Below, piece after piece: positions 1 through 7,822 of a stretch of 64,000 nt of DNA (its first letter is position 1; each line of letters starts with the position of its first letter). Both the position numbers and the translations under genes were made by a program. The notes below the pieces were generated by a model. It made no database searches and was not told the DNA's origin. It saw nothing but the letters and a program-made list of their open reading frames with translations. This DNA comes from Ferrovibrio sp. MS7 (GTDB lineage Bacteria > Pseudomonadota > Alphaproteobacteria > Ferrovibrionales > Ferrovibrionaceae). The stretch lies in the NCBI RefSeq assembly GCF_038404985.1, contig NZ_JBBKBA010000001.1:1640001-1704000 (forward strand). Reading direction: 5' to 3'.

Positions 1-67
1 TCTCGGCCATGGCGCTGCGCAACGCATGCAGGCGGACACAGCAACGGCGGGGGTGCGCCATGCTTGA
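1..67 (+). CDS. 3' end of a LivG-type ABC ATPase (partial)
   Basis: Frame 2 is open from the window edge to a TGA at 65-67. It reads LGHGAAQRMQADTATAGVRHA. The LGHG start resembles the YLG(H/S)G tail of branched-chain amino-acid ABC ATPases of the LivG type, and the next gene is a LivF homologue, the usual order. The last 8 bases overlap the livF-like start at 60. Only about 21 residues are visible, so the call rests on the short tail and on context. Confidence 0.5.
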   Translation, partial: LGHGAAQRMQADTATAGVRHA

Positions 68-761
68 AGTGCGTTCCCTGGAAGCCGGTTACGACGAGAT
101 CGCTGTTCTGCGCGGCGTCACGCTTGATGTTGCCAAGGGGGAGATCGTTGCCTTGCTCGGCGCCAATGGTGCTGGGAAATCGACGCTGAACAATAATCTT
201 TCGGGTCTCTATCGGCCGCAGGCCGGCAACATTCGTTTTCTGGGTCAAGACATCACCGGCGCTAATCCCGACCGCATTGTCGAGGCCGGGCTGATACAGG
301 TGCCGGAAGGTCGTCGGGTTTTTCCTAACCTGAGCGTGCGCGAGAATCTGGAGCTTGGCAGCTATCGTCGCGCTCGCGCCAGCCGTGTCGCCAATATCGA
401 GCGCGTCTATGCCATTTTTCCACGCCTGCAAGAGCGCGCCAGCCAGCATGCCGGCACGCTCTCGGGCGGTGAGCAGCAGATGTTGGCCATTGGCCGTGGC
501 CTGATGGCGGAACCGGAATTGCTGATCCTTGACGAGCCATCGCTCGGCCTTTCACCGCTGCTGGTGGAGGAAATGTTCGGCCTGATTCAGCGGCTGAACC
601 GCGAGGGCCTCTCGATCCTGCTGGTGGAACAGAATGTGGTACAATCCCTGGCCATCGCGCACCGCGCCTTCGTGCTTGAGCATGGCGTGATCGCCTTGTC
701 TGGCCCAGCGGCCGAGTTGATGAACGATCCGGGGCTCAAGGCCTCGTATCTGGGGATCTGA
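60..761 (+). CDS. LivF-type branched-chain amino-acid/amide ABC transporter ATPase
   Basis: Cytoplasmic ATPase subunit of a HAAT-family importer (amino acids, amides, aromatic acids). Walker A (GANGAGKST) lies near residue 34, the signature LSGGEQQ near residue 136, and Walker B with LILDEPSLGL follows. The size (233 aa) and the EGRRVFPNLSVRENL stretch are typical of LivF. A longer frame opens at 9, but the ATG at 60 gives the standard LivF N-terminus and overlaps the upstream gene in the usual way. The other subunits lie outside the window. The next seven genes are catabolic and co-directional, so this transporter probably imports their substrate, which is inference. A second, complete Liv system sits at 22509-27021. 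Confidence 0.9.
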   Translation: MLEVRSLEAGYDEIAVLRGVTLDVAKGEIVALLGANGAGKSTLNNNLSGLYRPQAGNIRFLGQDITGANPDRIVEAGLIQVPEGRRVFPNLSVRENLELGSYRRARASRVANIERVYAIFPRLQERASQHAGTLSGGEQQMLAIGRGLMAEPELLILDEPSLGLSPLLVEEMFGLIQRLNREGLSILLVEQNVVQSLAIAHRAFVLEHGVIALSGPAAELMNDPGLKASYLGI

Positions 762-763
762 CC

Positions 764-2053
764 ATGACCCAGGCGGCAATACAGCCGGCAATGACTCTCG
801 CTGAAAAACTGGTGGCCCGCGCCGCCGGGCGCGGCAGCGTGCGGCCGGGCGAGGTGATCACTGCCAGGGTCGATCTGGCCATGATGCACGATTCCGGTGG
901 CCCGCGACGGGTGGCGCCGATGCTGCAGCGGCTTGGCGCCTCGGTGTGGGATCCGGAGCGCGTGGTGGTGATCTCAGATCATTATGTGCCGGCAGTGGAT
1001 GCGGAGAGTGCAGGTATCCTCGATCTCACGCGCAAATGGGTGAAGGCTGCCGGCGTATCGAAGTTCCACGACATGCAGGGTATCTGCCATGTGGTGTTGC
1101 CGGAACGCGGCCATCTGCGCCCGGGCATGTTCGTGGTCGGCGGCGACAGTCACTCGCCCACAGGCGGAGCCTTCGGCGCCTACATGTTTGGCGTCGGTGC
1201 CACCGAGATGTGCGGCGTGCTGGTTACCGGCGAGATCTGGCTGCGCGTGCCGGAAACCATCCTGCTGCATTGGCAGGGCAAGCTCGCGCCGGGCGTGGTG
1301 GCGAAGGACATGATCCTAGCCATGTGTGCCAAGCTTGGCATGGATGGTGGCCGCTATCAGGCCATCCAGTATGCCGGCGACACCATCGGCAGACTGGCGA
1401 TGCAGGAACGCATGACCTTGAGCAACATGGCCGCTGAGCTTGGTGCCCAAGCCGGCCTGATCGCACCCGACGCAGTGACGCGCAGCTATCTCGAAAGCGT
1501 CGGCGTGGCGTCGGAAGTCATCGATACCGCCTATTGGCAAACCGATGCTGCTGCCTGTATCGCCGAACGCCATGATTTCGATGCTTCCGAATTGGCTCCG
1601 ATGGTTGCGGCGCCGCATAGCCCGGCCAATTCTGCGGCGGTCACCGAACACAGGGGCGTTGTTATCGATCAGGCCTATATTGGTGCCTGCACCGGTGCCA
1701 AGATCAACGATCTGCGTATGGCTGCCAGTGTGCTGAAGGGCCGCAAAGTGGCAAGCAGCACACGGCTGCTGATCGCGCCGGCCTCTGCCCGCACAACCGC
1801 CGAAGCCGCTGCAGACGGCACCCTGGCAATACTGGCCGAAGCCGGGGCAATCCTGTTGTCGTCAGGTTGCGGCGCCTGTGCCGGCTATGGCGCCGGTGTA
1901 CTGGCCGAAGACGAAACCTGCATCGCTTCCACGGCCCGCAATTTCAAAGGCCGCATGGGGGCTGGTTCTTCCAAGGTCTATCTCGGTTCGCCTTATACGG
2001 TGGCAGCATCAGCAATTTCGGGCCGTATCTCTGATCCCCGGGAGTTTCTGTGA
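764..2053 (+). CDS. Aconitase-family hydratase, large subunit (LeuC/DmdA-like)
   Basis: Catalytic [4Fe-4S] subunit of a two-protein (de)hydratase related to 3-isopropylmalate dehydratase, homoaconitase and 2,3-dimethylmaleate hydratase. The three cluster cysteines are present: Cys309 in IGACTG, and Cys369 and Cys372 in SGCGAC. GDSHSPTGGAFGAYMFGVGATEM is replaced in full leucine enzymes by a related substrate loop. The length (429 aa) fits the shorter archaeal/DmdA type better than the 465-aa proteobacterial LeuC. It starts 2 bases after the transporter stop; an alternative ATG lies at 791. The small subunit follows directly. Neighbours (isocitrate-lyase-like lyase, hydantoinases) argue against leucine synthesis, since no leuB or leuA is near. 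The substrate is not determined by the sequence. Confidence 0.85.
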   Translation: MTQAAIQPAMTLAEKLVARAAGRGSVRPGEVITARVDLAMMHDSGGPRRVAPMLQRLGASVWDPERVVVISDHYVPAVDAESAGILDLTRKWVKAAGVSKFHDMQGICHVVLPERGHLRPGMFVVGGDSHSPTGGAFGAYMFGVGATEMCGVLVTGEIWLRVPETILLHWQGKLAPGVVAKDMILAMCAKLGMDGGRYQAIQYAGDTIGRLAMQERMTLSNMAAELGAQAGLIAPDAVTRSYLESVGVASEVIDTAYWQTDAAACIAERHDFDASELAPMVAAPHSPANSAAVTEHRGVVIDQAYIGACTGAKINDLRMAASVLKGRKVASSTRLLIAPASARTTAEAAADGTLAILAEAGAILLSSGCGACAGYGAGVLAEDETCIASTARNFKGRMGAGSSKVYLGSPYTVAASAISGRISDPREFL

Positions 2054-2559
2054 TGGCCGGCCGGGTGTGGAAGTTTGGCGACAATATCGATACCGATGTC
2101 CTGGCGCCGGGCCTGTACATGAAAAGCCCGCTCAGTGAATTGGCCCGCCATTGTCTCGAGGCAGTGGAGCCGCGTTTCGCGGCGGAAGTGCGGCCGGGAG
2201 ATGTCGTGGTCGGTGGGCGCAATTTCGGTATGGGTTCATCGCGCGAGCAGGCGGTGATGGCGTTGCGGGAGCTTGGCGTTGGCGCTGTGATCGCGCCATC
2301 ATTCGCCGGCATCTTCTATCGCAATGCCCTGAATCTGGGGCTTCTCGCGCTGGTCTGCCCGCGCGCTGCCGAGATTCCCGCCGAAGCAATGCTGAATGTG
2401 GATGCAGCCAGCGCCACCCTGCGCGATACGGCCAGTGGTGCAGCATTTGACTGCGAGCCATTGCCCGTGCATCTGCTGCAGATGATCGATGATGGTGGCC
2501 TGCTGCCGCATCTGGAAAAGAAAATCAAAGCCAATAAGCTGAAGGAGGCGCAGGCATGA
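2053..2559 (+). CDS. Aconitase-family hydratase, small subunit (LeuD/DmdB-like)
   Basis: Swivelling small subunit that closes over the Fe-S active site of the large subunit. The family motif GGRNFGMGSSREQA is near residue 53 and GDNIDTDVLAPG is near residue 8. Length 168 aa suits the short LeuD/DmdB group. The ATG at 2053 overlaps the stop of the large subunit (TGATG); a GTG at 2050 is also in frame. The residues after DTD, which help set substrate choice in this family, read VLAPGLYM. Translational coupling with the large subunit supports a stoichiometric complex. Confidence 0.87.
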   Translation: MAGRVWKFGDNIDTDVLAPGLYMKSPLSELARHCLEAVEPRFAAEVRPGDVVVGGRNFGMGSSREQAVMALRELGVGAVIAPSFAGIFYRNALNLGLLALVCPRAAEIPAEAMLNVDAASATLRDTASGAAFDCEPLPVHLLQMIDDGGLLPHLEKKIKANKLKEAQA

Positions 2560-3437
2560 GCCAACTGCGCGCGAAATTGCAGGGCGGTGGCATTGTCGTC
2601 GCGCCTGGCGTCTATGACGGCCTGTCCGCCTTGGTGGCGAGCCAAGCCGGTTTCGAAGCTTTATACCTCTCGGGTGCCAGTATCGCTTATACCCGTTTCG
2701 GGCGCTCCGATATTGGTCTGGTTTCCATGACCGAGGTGGCCGATACGTTGGGGGCGATCCGCGAGCGTGTTGACACCGATATCATTGTTGATGCCGATAC
2801 CGGCTTTGGCAATGCATTGAATGTGCAACGTACCGTGCATCTATTCGAGCGCAATGGTGCCGCTGGAATCCAGATCGAGGACCAGGCTTTGCCAAAGCGC
2901 TGTGGCCATCTGGATGGCAAGATACTGGTGTCCCCGGCAGAGATGGTCGGCAAGATCAAGGCCGCGTTGGATGCCCGCCGTTCAGCGGATACGCTGATCG
3001 TTGCCCGCACCGATGCCATTGCTGTCGAGGGTTTCGACGCGGCGATGGAACGCGCTGCGCGTTATGTGGAAGCTGGCTGCGATGTGCTGTTCGTCGAGGC
3101 GCCGCAGGATACCGAACAGATGCATCAAGTAACCAGCCGCTTCGGCAACCGCGTACCGTTGCTGGCCAATATGGTGGAAGGCGGCAAGACGCCGCTGCTC
3201 TCGGCAGATGAGCTGGCGGCGATTGGCTATCGCCTGGCGATCTTCCCCGGTGGCCTGCCTCGCGCATTGGCGCATTGCATGACTGCCTATTTCGCCTCGC
3301 TCAAAAGTCACGGAACTACGGCGCCATTCCGCGACCGTATGCTGGATTTCAACGCGCTCAATGCCCTGATCGGCACGCCGGAATTGCTGGCGCGTGGCCG
3401 TGCCTATGATGCCGCGCAACATGAGGGCCAACCATGA
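2556..3437 (+). CDS. Isocitrate lyase/PEP mutase-family C-C lyase
   Basis: A 293-aa (beta/alpha)8 enzyme of the superfamily that includes 2-methylisocitrate lyase, 2,3-dimethylmalate lyase, oxaloacetate decarboxylase and PEP mutase. The Mg-binding DADTGFGN (about residues 87-94), the IEDQ segment and the loop KRCGH(L)DGK (about residues 112-120), which carries the lyase cysteine, are all visible. The cysteine favours a lyase over PEP mutase. It overlaps both neighbours by 4 bases. An aconitase-type hydratase directly followed by such a lyase matches the last steps of bacterial nicotinate fermentation (dimethylmaleate hydratase then dimethylmalate lyase, giving propionate and pyruvate), but methylisocitrate-type cleavage is equally open. 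Confidence 0.83.
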   Translation: MSQLRAKLQGGGIVVAPGVYDGLSALVASQAGFEALYLSGASIAYTRFGRSDIGLVSMTEVADTLGAIRERVDTDIIVDADTGFGNALNVQRTVHLFERNGAAGIQIEDQALPKRCGHLDGKILVSPAEMVGKIKAALDARRSADTLIVARTDAIAVEGFDAAMERAARYVEAGCDVLFVEAPQDTEQMHQVTSRFGNRVPLLANMVEGGKTPLLSADELAAIGYRLAIFPGGLPRALAHCMTAYFASLKSHGTTAPFRDRMLDFNALNALIGTPELLARGRAYDAAQHEGQP

Positions 3438-5119
3438 TCGATCCCATCACCCTGGCGGTGTTGAAAGGCCGCCTGGAGCAGGTCGCCGACGAGATGGACG
3501 CCACCTTGTTCCGCTCTGCCTTCAATCCGATTATTGCCGAGGCGCATGACGCCAGCCACGGCCTCTATCATGCCGATACTGGCGAGACCCTGGTGCAGGG
3601 CAAGTCTGGCCTGCCGATCTTCGTCGGCGCCATGGCTTTCGCGGTCAAGGCGGTGATCGACAAGGCAGCGCGCGACGGTGATCTGCAGGAAGGCGATGTC
3701 TATATATTCAACGATCCCTATGATGGCGGCACACATCTTTCGGATTTCAAGCTGGTACGGCCGTTCTTCCGCCAGGGCAAGGTATTTTGCCATCTTGCCT
3801 CAGTCGGCCATTGGCATGATGTTGGTGGCAATGTGCCGGGTAATTACAATCCAGTTGCCACCGAGTGCTTCCAGGAAGGCATGGTGATTCCGCCGGTGAA
3901 GCTTTATGCCGCAGGCGTGCTGCGGCAGGACGTCGTGGATATTCTGCGCGCGAATACGCGGCTGCCGGATAGCCTTTATGGCGACATGAACGGCCAGGTG
4001 AACGCACTGGATCTTGGCGCTCGCCGCCTGCATGCCTTGCTCGATGAGTACGGCGACGCGACGGTGGCCGAGACGCTGGTTGAACTGAAGCGGCGTGCCG
4101 CGCTGCAATTCCGCAGCCTGCTGCGCGAACTCCCGGATGGCCGCTATGCGGCTGAGGATTTCCTCGATAATGACGGCATCCGCGACGAGGCCCTGCGCAT
4201 CGGACTTGAGGTGGTGATCGAGGGAGAGGGGCTGACGCTCGATTTCACACGCACGTCGCCGGCCTGTGCCGGTCCGGTGAATATCGCGCGTTCAACGGCG
4301 ATTGCCGCCTGCTATGTTGCCATCAAGCACATTTTCCCCGATGTGCCGGCGAATTCAGGCGTACTCGAGCCGGTGAAATTCATCATCCCGGAAACCAGCC
4401 TGATCAGCGTGAAGGCGCCGAAGCCGGTCGGCGGTTATACCGAAACCATTCTGCGCCTGATCGATGTGATCTTCGCGGCTTTTGCGCAGATTGCGCCGCA
4501 GCGGGTGAATGGCTGCGCCTATGGTACCATCAATGCGCTGTCGCTGGCCGGGCACCGCAAGGACGGCCGGCGCTGGGTGATGTTCAGCTTTTTCGGCGGC
4601 GGCCATGGTGGTCACCCCCTTGGCGATGGCCTAAACCACGGCAATGCACCGATCTCGATGGCGACGATCCCGCCGCTTGAAATTCTGGAAGCCGCCTATC
4701 CCGTATTGTTCACTGAGTGGAGCTTGCGTGCGGATAGCGGTGGTGCCGGCAGGCATCGTGGTGGCCTGGGTGCTGTCTATGAAATCGAATTGCTGGAAGA
4801 ACAGGCAGACCTGTTTCTGTTCGGCGAACGCGGCAAATATGCGCCAGCCGGTGTACTCGGCGGTCATGCGGCGCAACGCAATCGTTTCCTTTATCCGAAG
4901 AATGGCGAAGTGGTCGAGCCGGCCATGGTATCGAAGCTGCATGACGCAAAGCTGAAGAAGGGGGAGCGCATTCGCTTGGAGACGCCGGGTGGCGGTGGCT
5001 ATGGCCCGCCGGCGGAACGCAAGCCAGAGCGGATCGCCGAGGATTTGCGGCTTGGCTATGTCACCGAGGCCGGCCTGGTGCGTGATTATGGCCGCAAGGC
5101 CAAGGAGGCGGCGGAATGA
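3434..5119 (+). CDS. hyuB: Hydantoinase B / 5-oxoprolinase-family subunit
   Basis: Beta subunit (561 aa) of the HyuA/HyuB family: ATP-dependent N-methylhydantoinases, 5-oxoprolinase, caprolactamase, and acetone or acetophenone carboxylases. N-terminal DPITLAVLKGRLEQVADEMDATLFRSAFNPI and the DPYDGGTHLSDF motif are characteristic, as are the glycine-rich FFGGGHGGHPLGDG (about residue 381) and the C-terminal LETPGGGGYG. It starts in an ATGA overlap with the lyase gene. It pairs with the HyuA homologue directly downstream, so the two should form a complex. Whether the reaction is ring hydrolysis or carboxylation cannot be read from the sequence; no gamma subunit of the acetone-carboxylase type is present. 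Confidence 0.9.
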   Translation: MIDPITLAVLKGRLEQVADEMDATLFRSAFNPIIAEAHDASHGLYHADTGETLVQGKSGLPIFVGAMAFAVKAVIDKAARDGDLQEGDVYIFNDPYDGGTHLSDFKLVRPFFRQGKVFCHLASVGHWHDVGGNVPGNYNPVATECFQEGMVIPPVKLYAAGVLRQDVVDILRANTRLPDSLYGDMNGQVNALDLGARRLHALLDEYGDATVAETLVELKRRAALQFRSLLRELPDGRYAAEDFLDNDGIRDEALRIGLEVVIEGEGLTLDFTRTSPACAGPVNIARSTAIAACYVAIKHIFPDVPANSGVLEPVKFIIPETSLISVKAPKPVGGYTETILRLIDVIFAAFAQIAPQRVNGCAYGTINALSLAGHRKDGRRWVMFSFFGGGHGGHPLGDGLNHGNAPISMATIPPLEILEAAYPVLFTEWSLRADSGGAGRHRGGLGAVYEIELLEEQADLFLFGERGKYAPAGVLGGHAAQRNRFLYPKNGEVVEPAMVSKLHDAKLKKGERIRLETPGGGGYGPPAERKPERIAEDLRLGYVTEAGLVRDYGRKAKEAAE

Positions 5120-7185
5120 CCGAGCAAAGCAGTATCCCTCGCTTCGCCGTTGGTGTGGATGTCGGCGGTACTTTCACCGATGTGTTCTTCATGGATGAAG
5201 CAAACGGCCGTATCGATATTGCCAAAGTGCCATCGACGCGCGGCGATCAGGCTACGGGTTTCATCGAGGGTCTGCGTACCAAGGTCTCGCCCAAGCAGAT
5301 TGCTACCGTAGTGCATGGTACCACGGTAGGCACCAATGCACTGCTGGAGCGTAAAGGTGCGCGTACTGGCATCATCACCACACGCGGTTTCCGCGATGTG
5401 CTGGAGATGCGTCGGCGCGACCGCCCGAATACCTGGGGCCTGTGGGGCCAGTTCATGCCGGTGGTGCCGCGGGATCTGCGGTTGGAAGTCTCTGAGCGCG
5501 TGCTGGCGGATGGCACGGTGCGCGAAAGCGTCAGACCGGAAGAAGTGCAGGCCATGGCGCGCGAGTTGCTGGCGCGCGGCGCCGAAGCCGTAGCGGTGGT
5601 GTTCATCAACGCTTACGCCAATCCGGAGAATGAGCGTGCCGCGCTGGCTGCCGTCCGCGAGGTATGGCCGAATGCCTATGTCACCGCCTCCAGTGACATT
5701 CTGCCCGAGATTCGCGAATTCGAGCGCACTTCCACGGCGGCCTTGAATGCCTACCTGCAGCCACCTGTCGGCAGCTATCTGCGCAAGCTGGAAAGTCGTC
5801 TGCAAGACGATGGCTTCGGCGGACAGCTTCTCATCGTGCAGTCGAATGGTGGCGTGATGAGTGTGGATAGCGCCGCCAGCCGGCCGGTGCGAACCGCACT
5901 TTCCGGGCCGGCGGCGGGTGTCATTGCCTGTCAGCATATCGCGGTTGCGGCCGGCTTCCCCAATGTCGTTACCTGCGATATGGGCGGCACCAGCTTTGAT
6001 GTGTCGTTGATTGCCGGCGGCGAGCCGGCGATGAGCGCCCAGACAGCGATCGATTTCGGCATGGTGGTGCGCGCGCCGATGATCGAGATCACCACCATCG
6101 GCGCCGGAGGCGGTTCGATCGCCTGGATCGATCGCGGCGGCATCTTGCAGATTGGCCCGGAAAGTGCTGGCTCCGATCCCGGCCCCGTTGCCTATGGCCT
6201 GGGCAACGACCGTCCGACCGTGACCGATGCCAATGTGGTGATGGGCCGCATCGATGCCGAACGTCCGATTGGCGGTAAGCTGAAGCGTCTGGATGTCGAG
6301 GCAGCGAAGGCGGCCATTGCCAAGCATATCGCGGAGCCGCTCGGGCTCGACGTCATGGCAGCGGCGGAAGCCATCATCCGCGTCGCAAATTCACGCATGG
6401 CCGGGGCGATCCGGCTGGTTTCCATAGAGCGCGGCCATAATCCGCGCGATTTTGCCGCCATGCCGTTTGGCGGCGGCGGTGCGTTGCATGTTGGTGCGCT
6501 GATCAAGGAAGTTGGTCTTGCTTCGGCCCTGGTGCCGCGCTTCCCCGGTGTTACCTCGGCGCTTGGCTGTGTCATTGCGGATATGCGCCATGATTTCGTC
6601 CGCACGGTGAATCGCACCCTGGATGAACTTGATCCGGTCGTGCTCGATACGGCGATCGCCGAGGCGGCGGGCGATGGCCTGCGGCTGCTTGATCAAGCCG
6701 GCATCGCCTTCGAAGGCCGCGCCATCCAGGTCGAACTGGATATGTCCTATCTCGGCCAGACGCATACTGTGGCGGTACCTTTGCCGGGGGATTTCAACCA
6801 GAGCTTTGCGCTCAACCGCAACGGCATCAAGGAGGCTTTCGAAGCTGCCTATGCCGCAGCCTTCGGCCGCGTGCTGGATAAGATCGGTATCCGCGTGCTG
6901 AACCTGCGGGTCGCGGCTATAGGCAAGCGCAAGAAGTTTGATCTGGCCCTGCTGGCGCCACCCAGCGAGGGCTCGCTGGCGGCAGCCAAGCGCACCACGC
7001 GCAAAGTCTGGCTTGATGGGGCCTGGCATGAGGCCGGCATCTATCGCCGTTTGGAACTGCCACTCGGCGCCGTGGTACCTGGCCCGGCAATACTCGAGCA
7101 GCCGGATACTACCATCCTGATTGAAGCTGATCTGGTCGGCGAAGTGGATGCTCATGGCAATCTGATCGTGAAGCGGAAGACTTGA
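5116..7185 (+). CDS. hyuA: Hydantoinase A / 5-oxoprolinase-family ATPase subunit
   Basis: Alpha subunit (689 aa) with the actin-like ATP-binding fold. The N-terminal phosphate loop reads VGVDVGGTFTDVFF (about residues 12-25), followed by GTTVGTNALLERKGARTG (about 70-87). The central VTCDMGGTSFDVSLI and GAGGGSIAWID motifs mark the Hydantoinase_A domain. It overlaps hyuB by 4 bases (ATGA). Family members use ATP to phosphorylate a lactam, imide or carbonyl oxygen before ring opening or carboxylation. With the hydratase, lyase and flavoprotein around it, ring opening of a five- or six-membered cyclic amide is the most economical reading. Confidence 0.92.
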   Translation: MTEQSSIPRFAVGVDVGGTFTDVFFMDEANGRIDIAKVPSTRGDQATGFIEGLRTKVSPKQIATVVHGTTVGTNALLERKGARTGIITTRGFRDVLEMRRRDRPNTWGLWGQFMPVVPRDLRLEVSERVLADGTVRESVRPEEVQAMARELLARGAEAVAVVFINAYANPENERAALAAVREVWPNAYVTASSDILPEIREFERTSTAALNAYLQPPVGSYLRKLESRLQDDGFGGQLLIVQSNGGVMSVDSAASRPVRTALSGPAAGVIACQHIAVAAGFPNVVTCDMGGTSFDVSLIAGGEPAMSAQTAIDFGMVVRAPMIEITTIGAGGGSIAWIDRGGILQIGPESAGSDPGPVAYGLGNDRPTVTDANVVMGRIDAERPIGGKLKRLDVEAAKAAIAKHIAEPLGLDVMAAAEAIIRVANSRMAGAIRLVSIERGHNPRDFAAMPFGGGGALHVGALIKEVGLASALVPRFPGVTSALGCVIADMRHDFVRTVNRTLDELDPVVLDTAIAEAAGDGLRLLDQAGIAFEGRAIQVELDMSYLGQTHTVAVPLPGDFNQSFALNRNGIKEAFEAAYAAAFGRVLDKIGIRVLNLRVAAIGKRKKFDLALLAPPSEGSLAAAKRTTRKVWLDGAWHEAGIYRRLELPLGAVVPGPAILEQPDTTILIEADLVGEVDAHGNLIVKRKT

Positions 7186-7189
7186 AGAC

Positions 7190-7798
7190 ATGGCCGATTT
7201 CGACCTTCGCCATACCGCCTTGCTTATTGTCGATCTGCAGAATGATTTTCTGCATCCGAAGGGCGCCTATGCGCGCGGCGGCGCCGTGCTGCCCGATGCA
7301 GCAAATCTGGTGCCGAACATGCGGTTGGTCACCGAGGCTATGCGCGCCAGAGGTGGCGTCATCATCTCGACTCAGTTCACCCTGGTGCCGGGACGCGGTG
7401 GTGAGCCGCTGATCAGCCCGCATCTCAAGCAGTTGCGCCCTTTCCTAGCCAAGGGTGATTTCCAGCCCGGTGCCTGGGGGCATGGCCTGGTGGATGAACT
7501 GGCGCCGGCGGATTTCGTGATCGAAAAGGTGGCTTACTCCGCCTTCTACATGACCAGGCTGGAATTCGTGCTGCGCAAGCTCGGTATCGAAAGCCTGCTG
7601 ATCGGCGGCATTGTTACCAATGGCGGCGTTGCCAGCACATTGCGCGATGCCCATGTACGCGATTTCCATGCCAGTCTGCTCACGGATGGTTGTGCGGCTT
7701 TCAGCCGCGAAGCGCATGAGGCCAGTATCGCCTCGCTTGGCACTATCGCGCCAAAGCTCACCTGTGCCGAGGCGGCGGCACGGATAAAAGCCGCATGA
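7190..7798 (+). CDS. Isochorismatase-fold hydrolase lacking the catalytic Cys
   Basis: A 202-aa cysteine-hydrolase/isochorismatase-fold protein. Asp15 (LLIVDLQNDF) and Lys113 (VIEKVAYSAF) of the usual triad are present, but the expected nucleophile position in VTN-x-C-V-x-ST-x-RDA reads VTNGGVASTLRDA, with Gly146 where cysteine should be. The remainder of the motif, including the cis-peptide region (GGIVTN), is intact, so this is not a decayed gene. In the family, cysteine is needed by amidases such as maleamate amidohydrolase and nicotinamidase, whereas vinyl-ether hydrolases of the PhzD type do without it. Amide hydrolysis is therefore doubtful. It lies 4 bases after hyuA and is probably co-transcribed. 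Confidence 0.85.
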   Translation: MADFDLRHTALLIVDLQNDFLHPKGAYARGGAVLPDAANLVPNMRLVTEAMRARGGVIISTQFTLVPGRGGEPLISPHLKQLRPFLAKGDFQPGAWGHGLVDELAPADFVIEKVAYSAFYMTRLEFVLRKLGIESLLIGGIVTNGGVASTLRDAHVRDFHASLLTDGCAAFSREAHEASIASLGTIAPKLTCAEAAARIKAA

Positions 7799-7822
7799 TC
7801 CCAATGCACTGAGGCTCGTGCC

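Noticed and set aside
764-2559. Leucine-biosynthesis isopropylmalate isomerase
   Set aside because: No leuA or leuB is present, subunits are of the short type, and the next genes are a lyase and hydantoinases; leucine synthesis is not the simplest reading.
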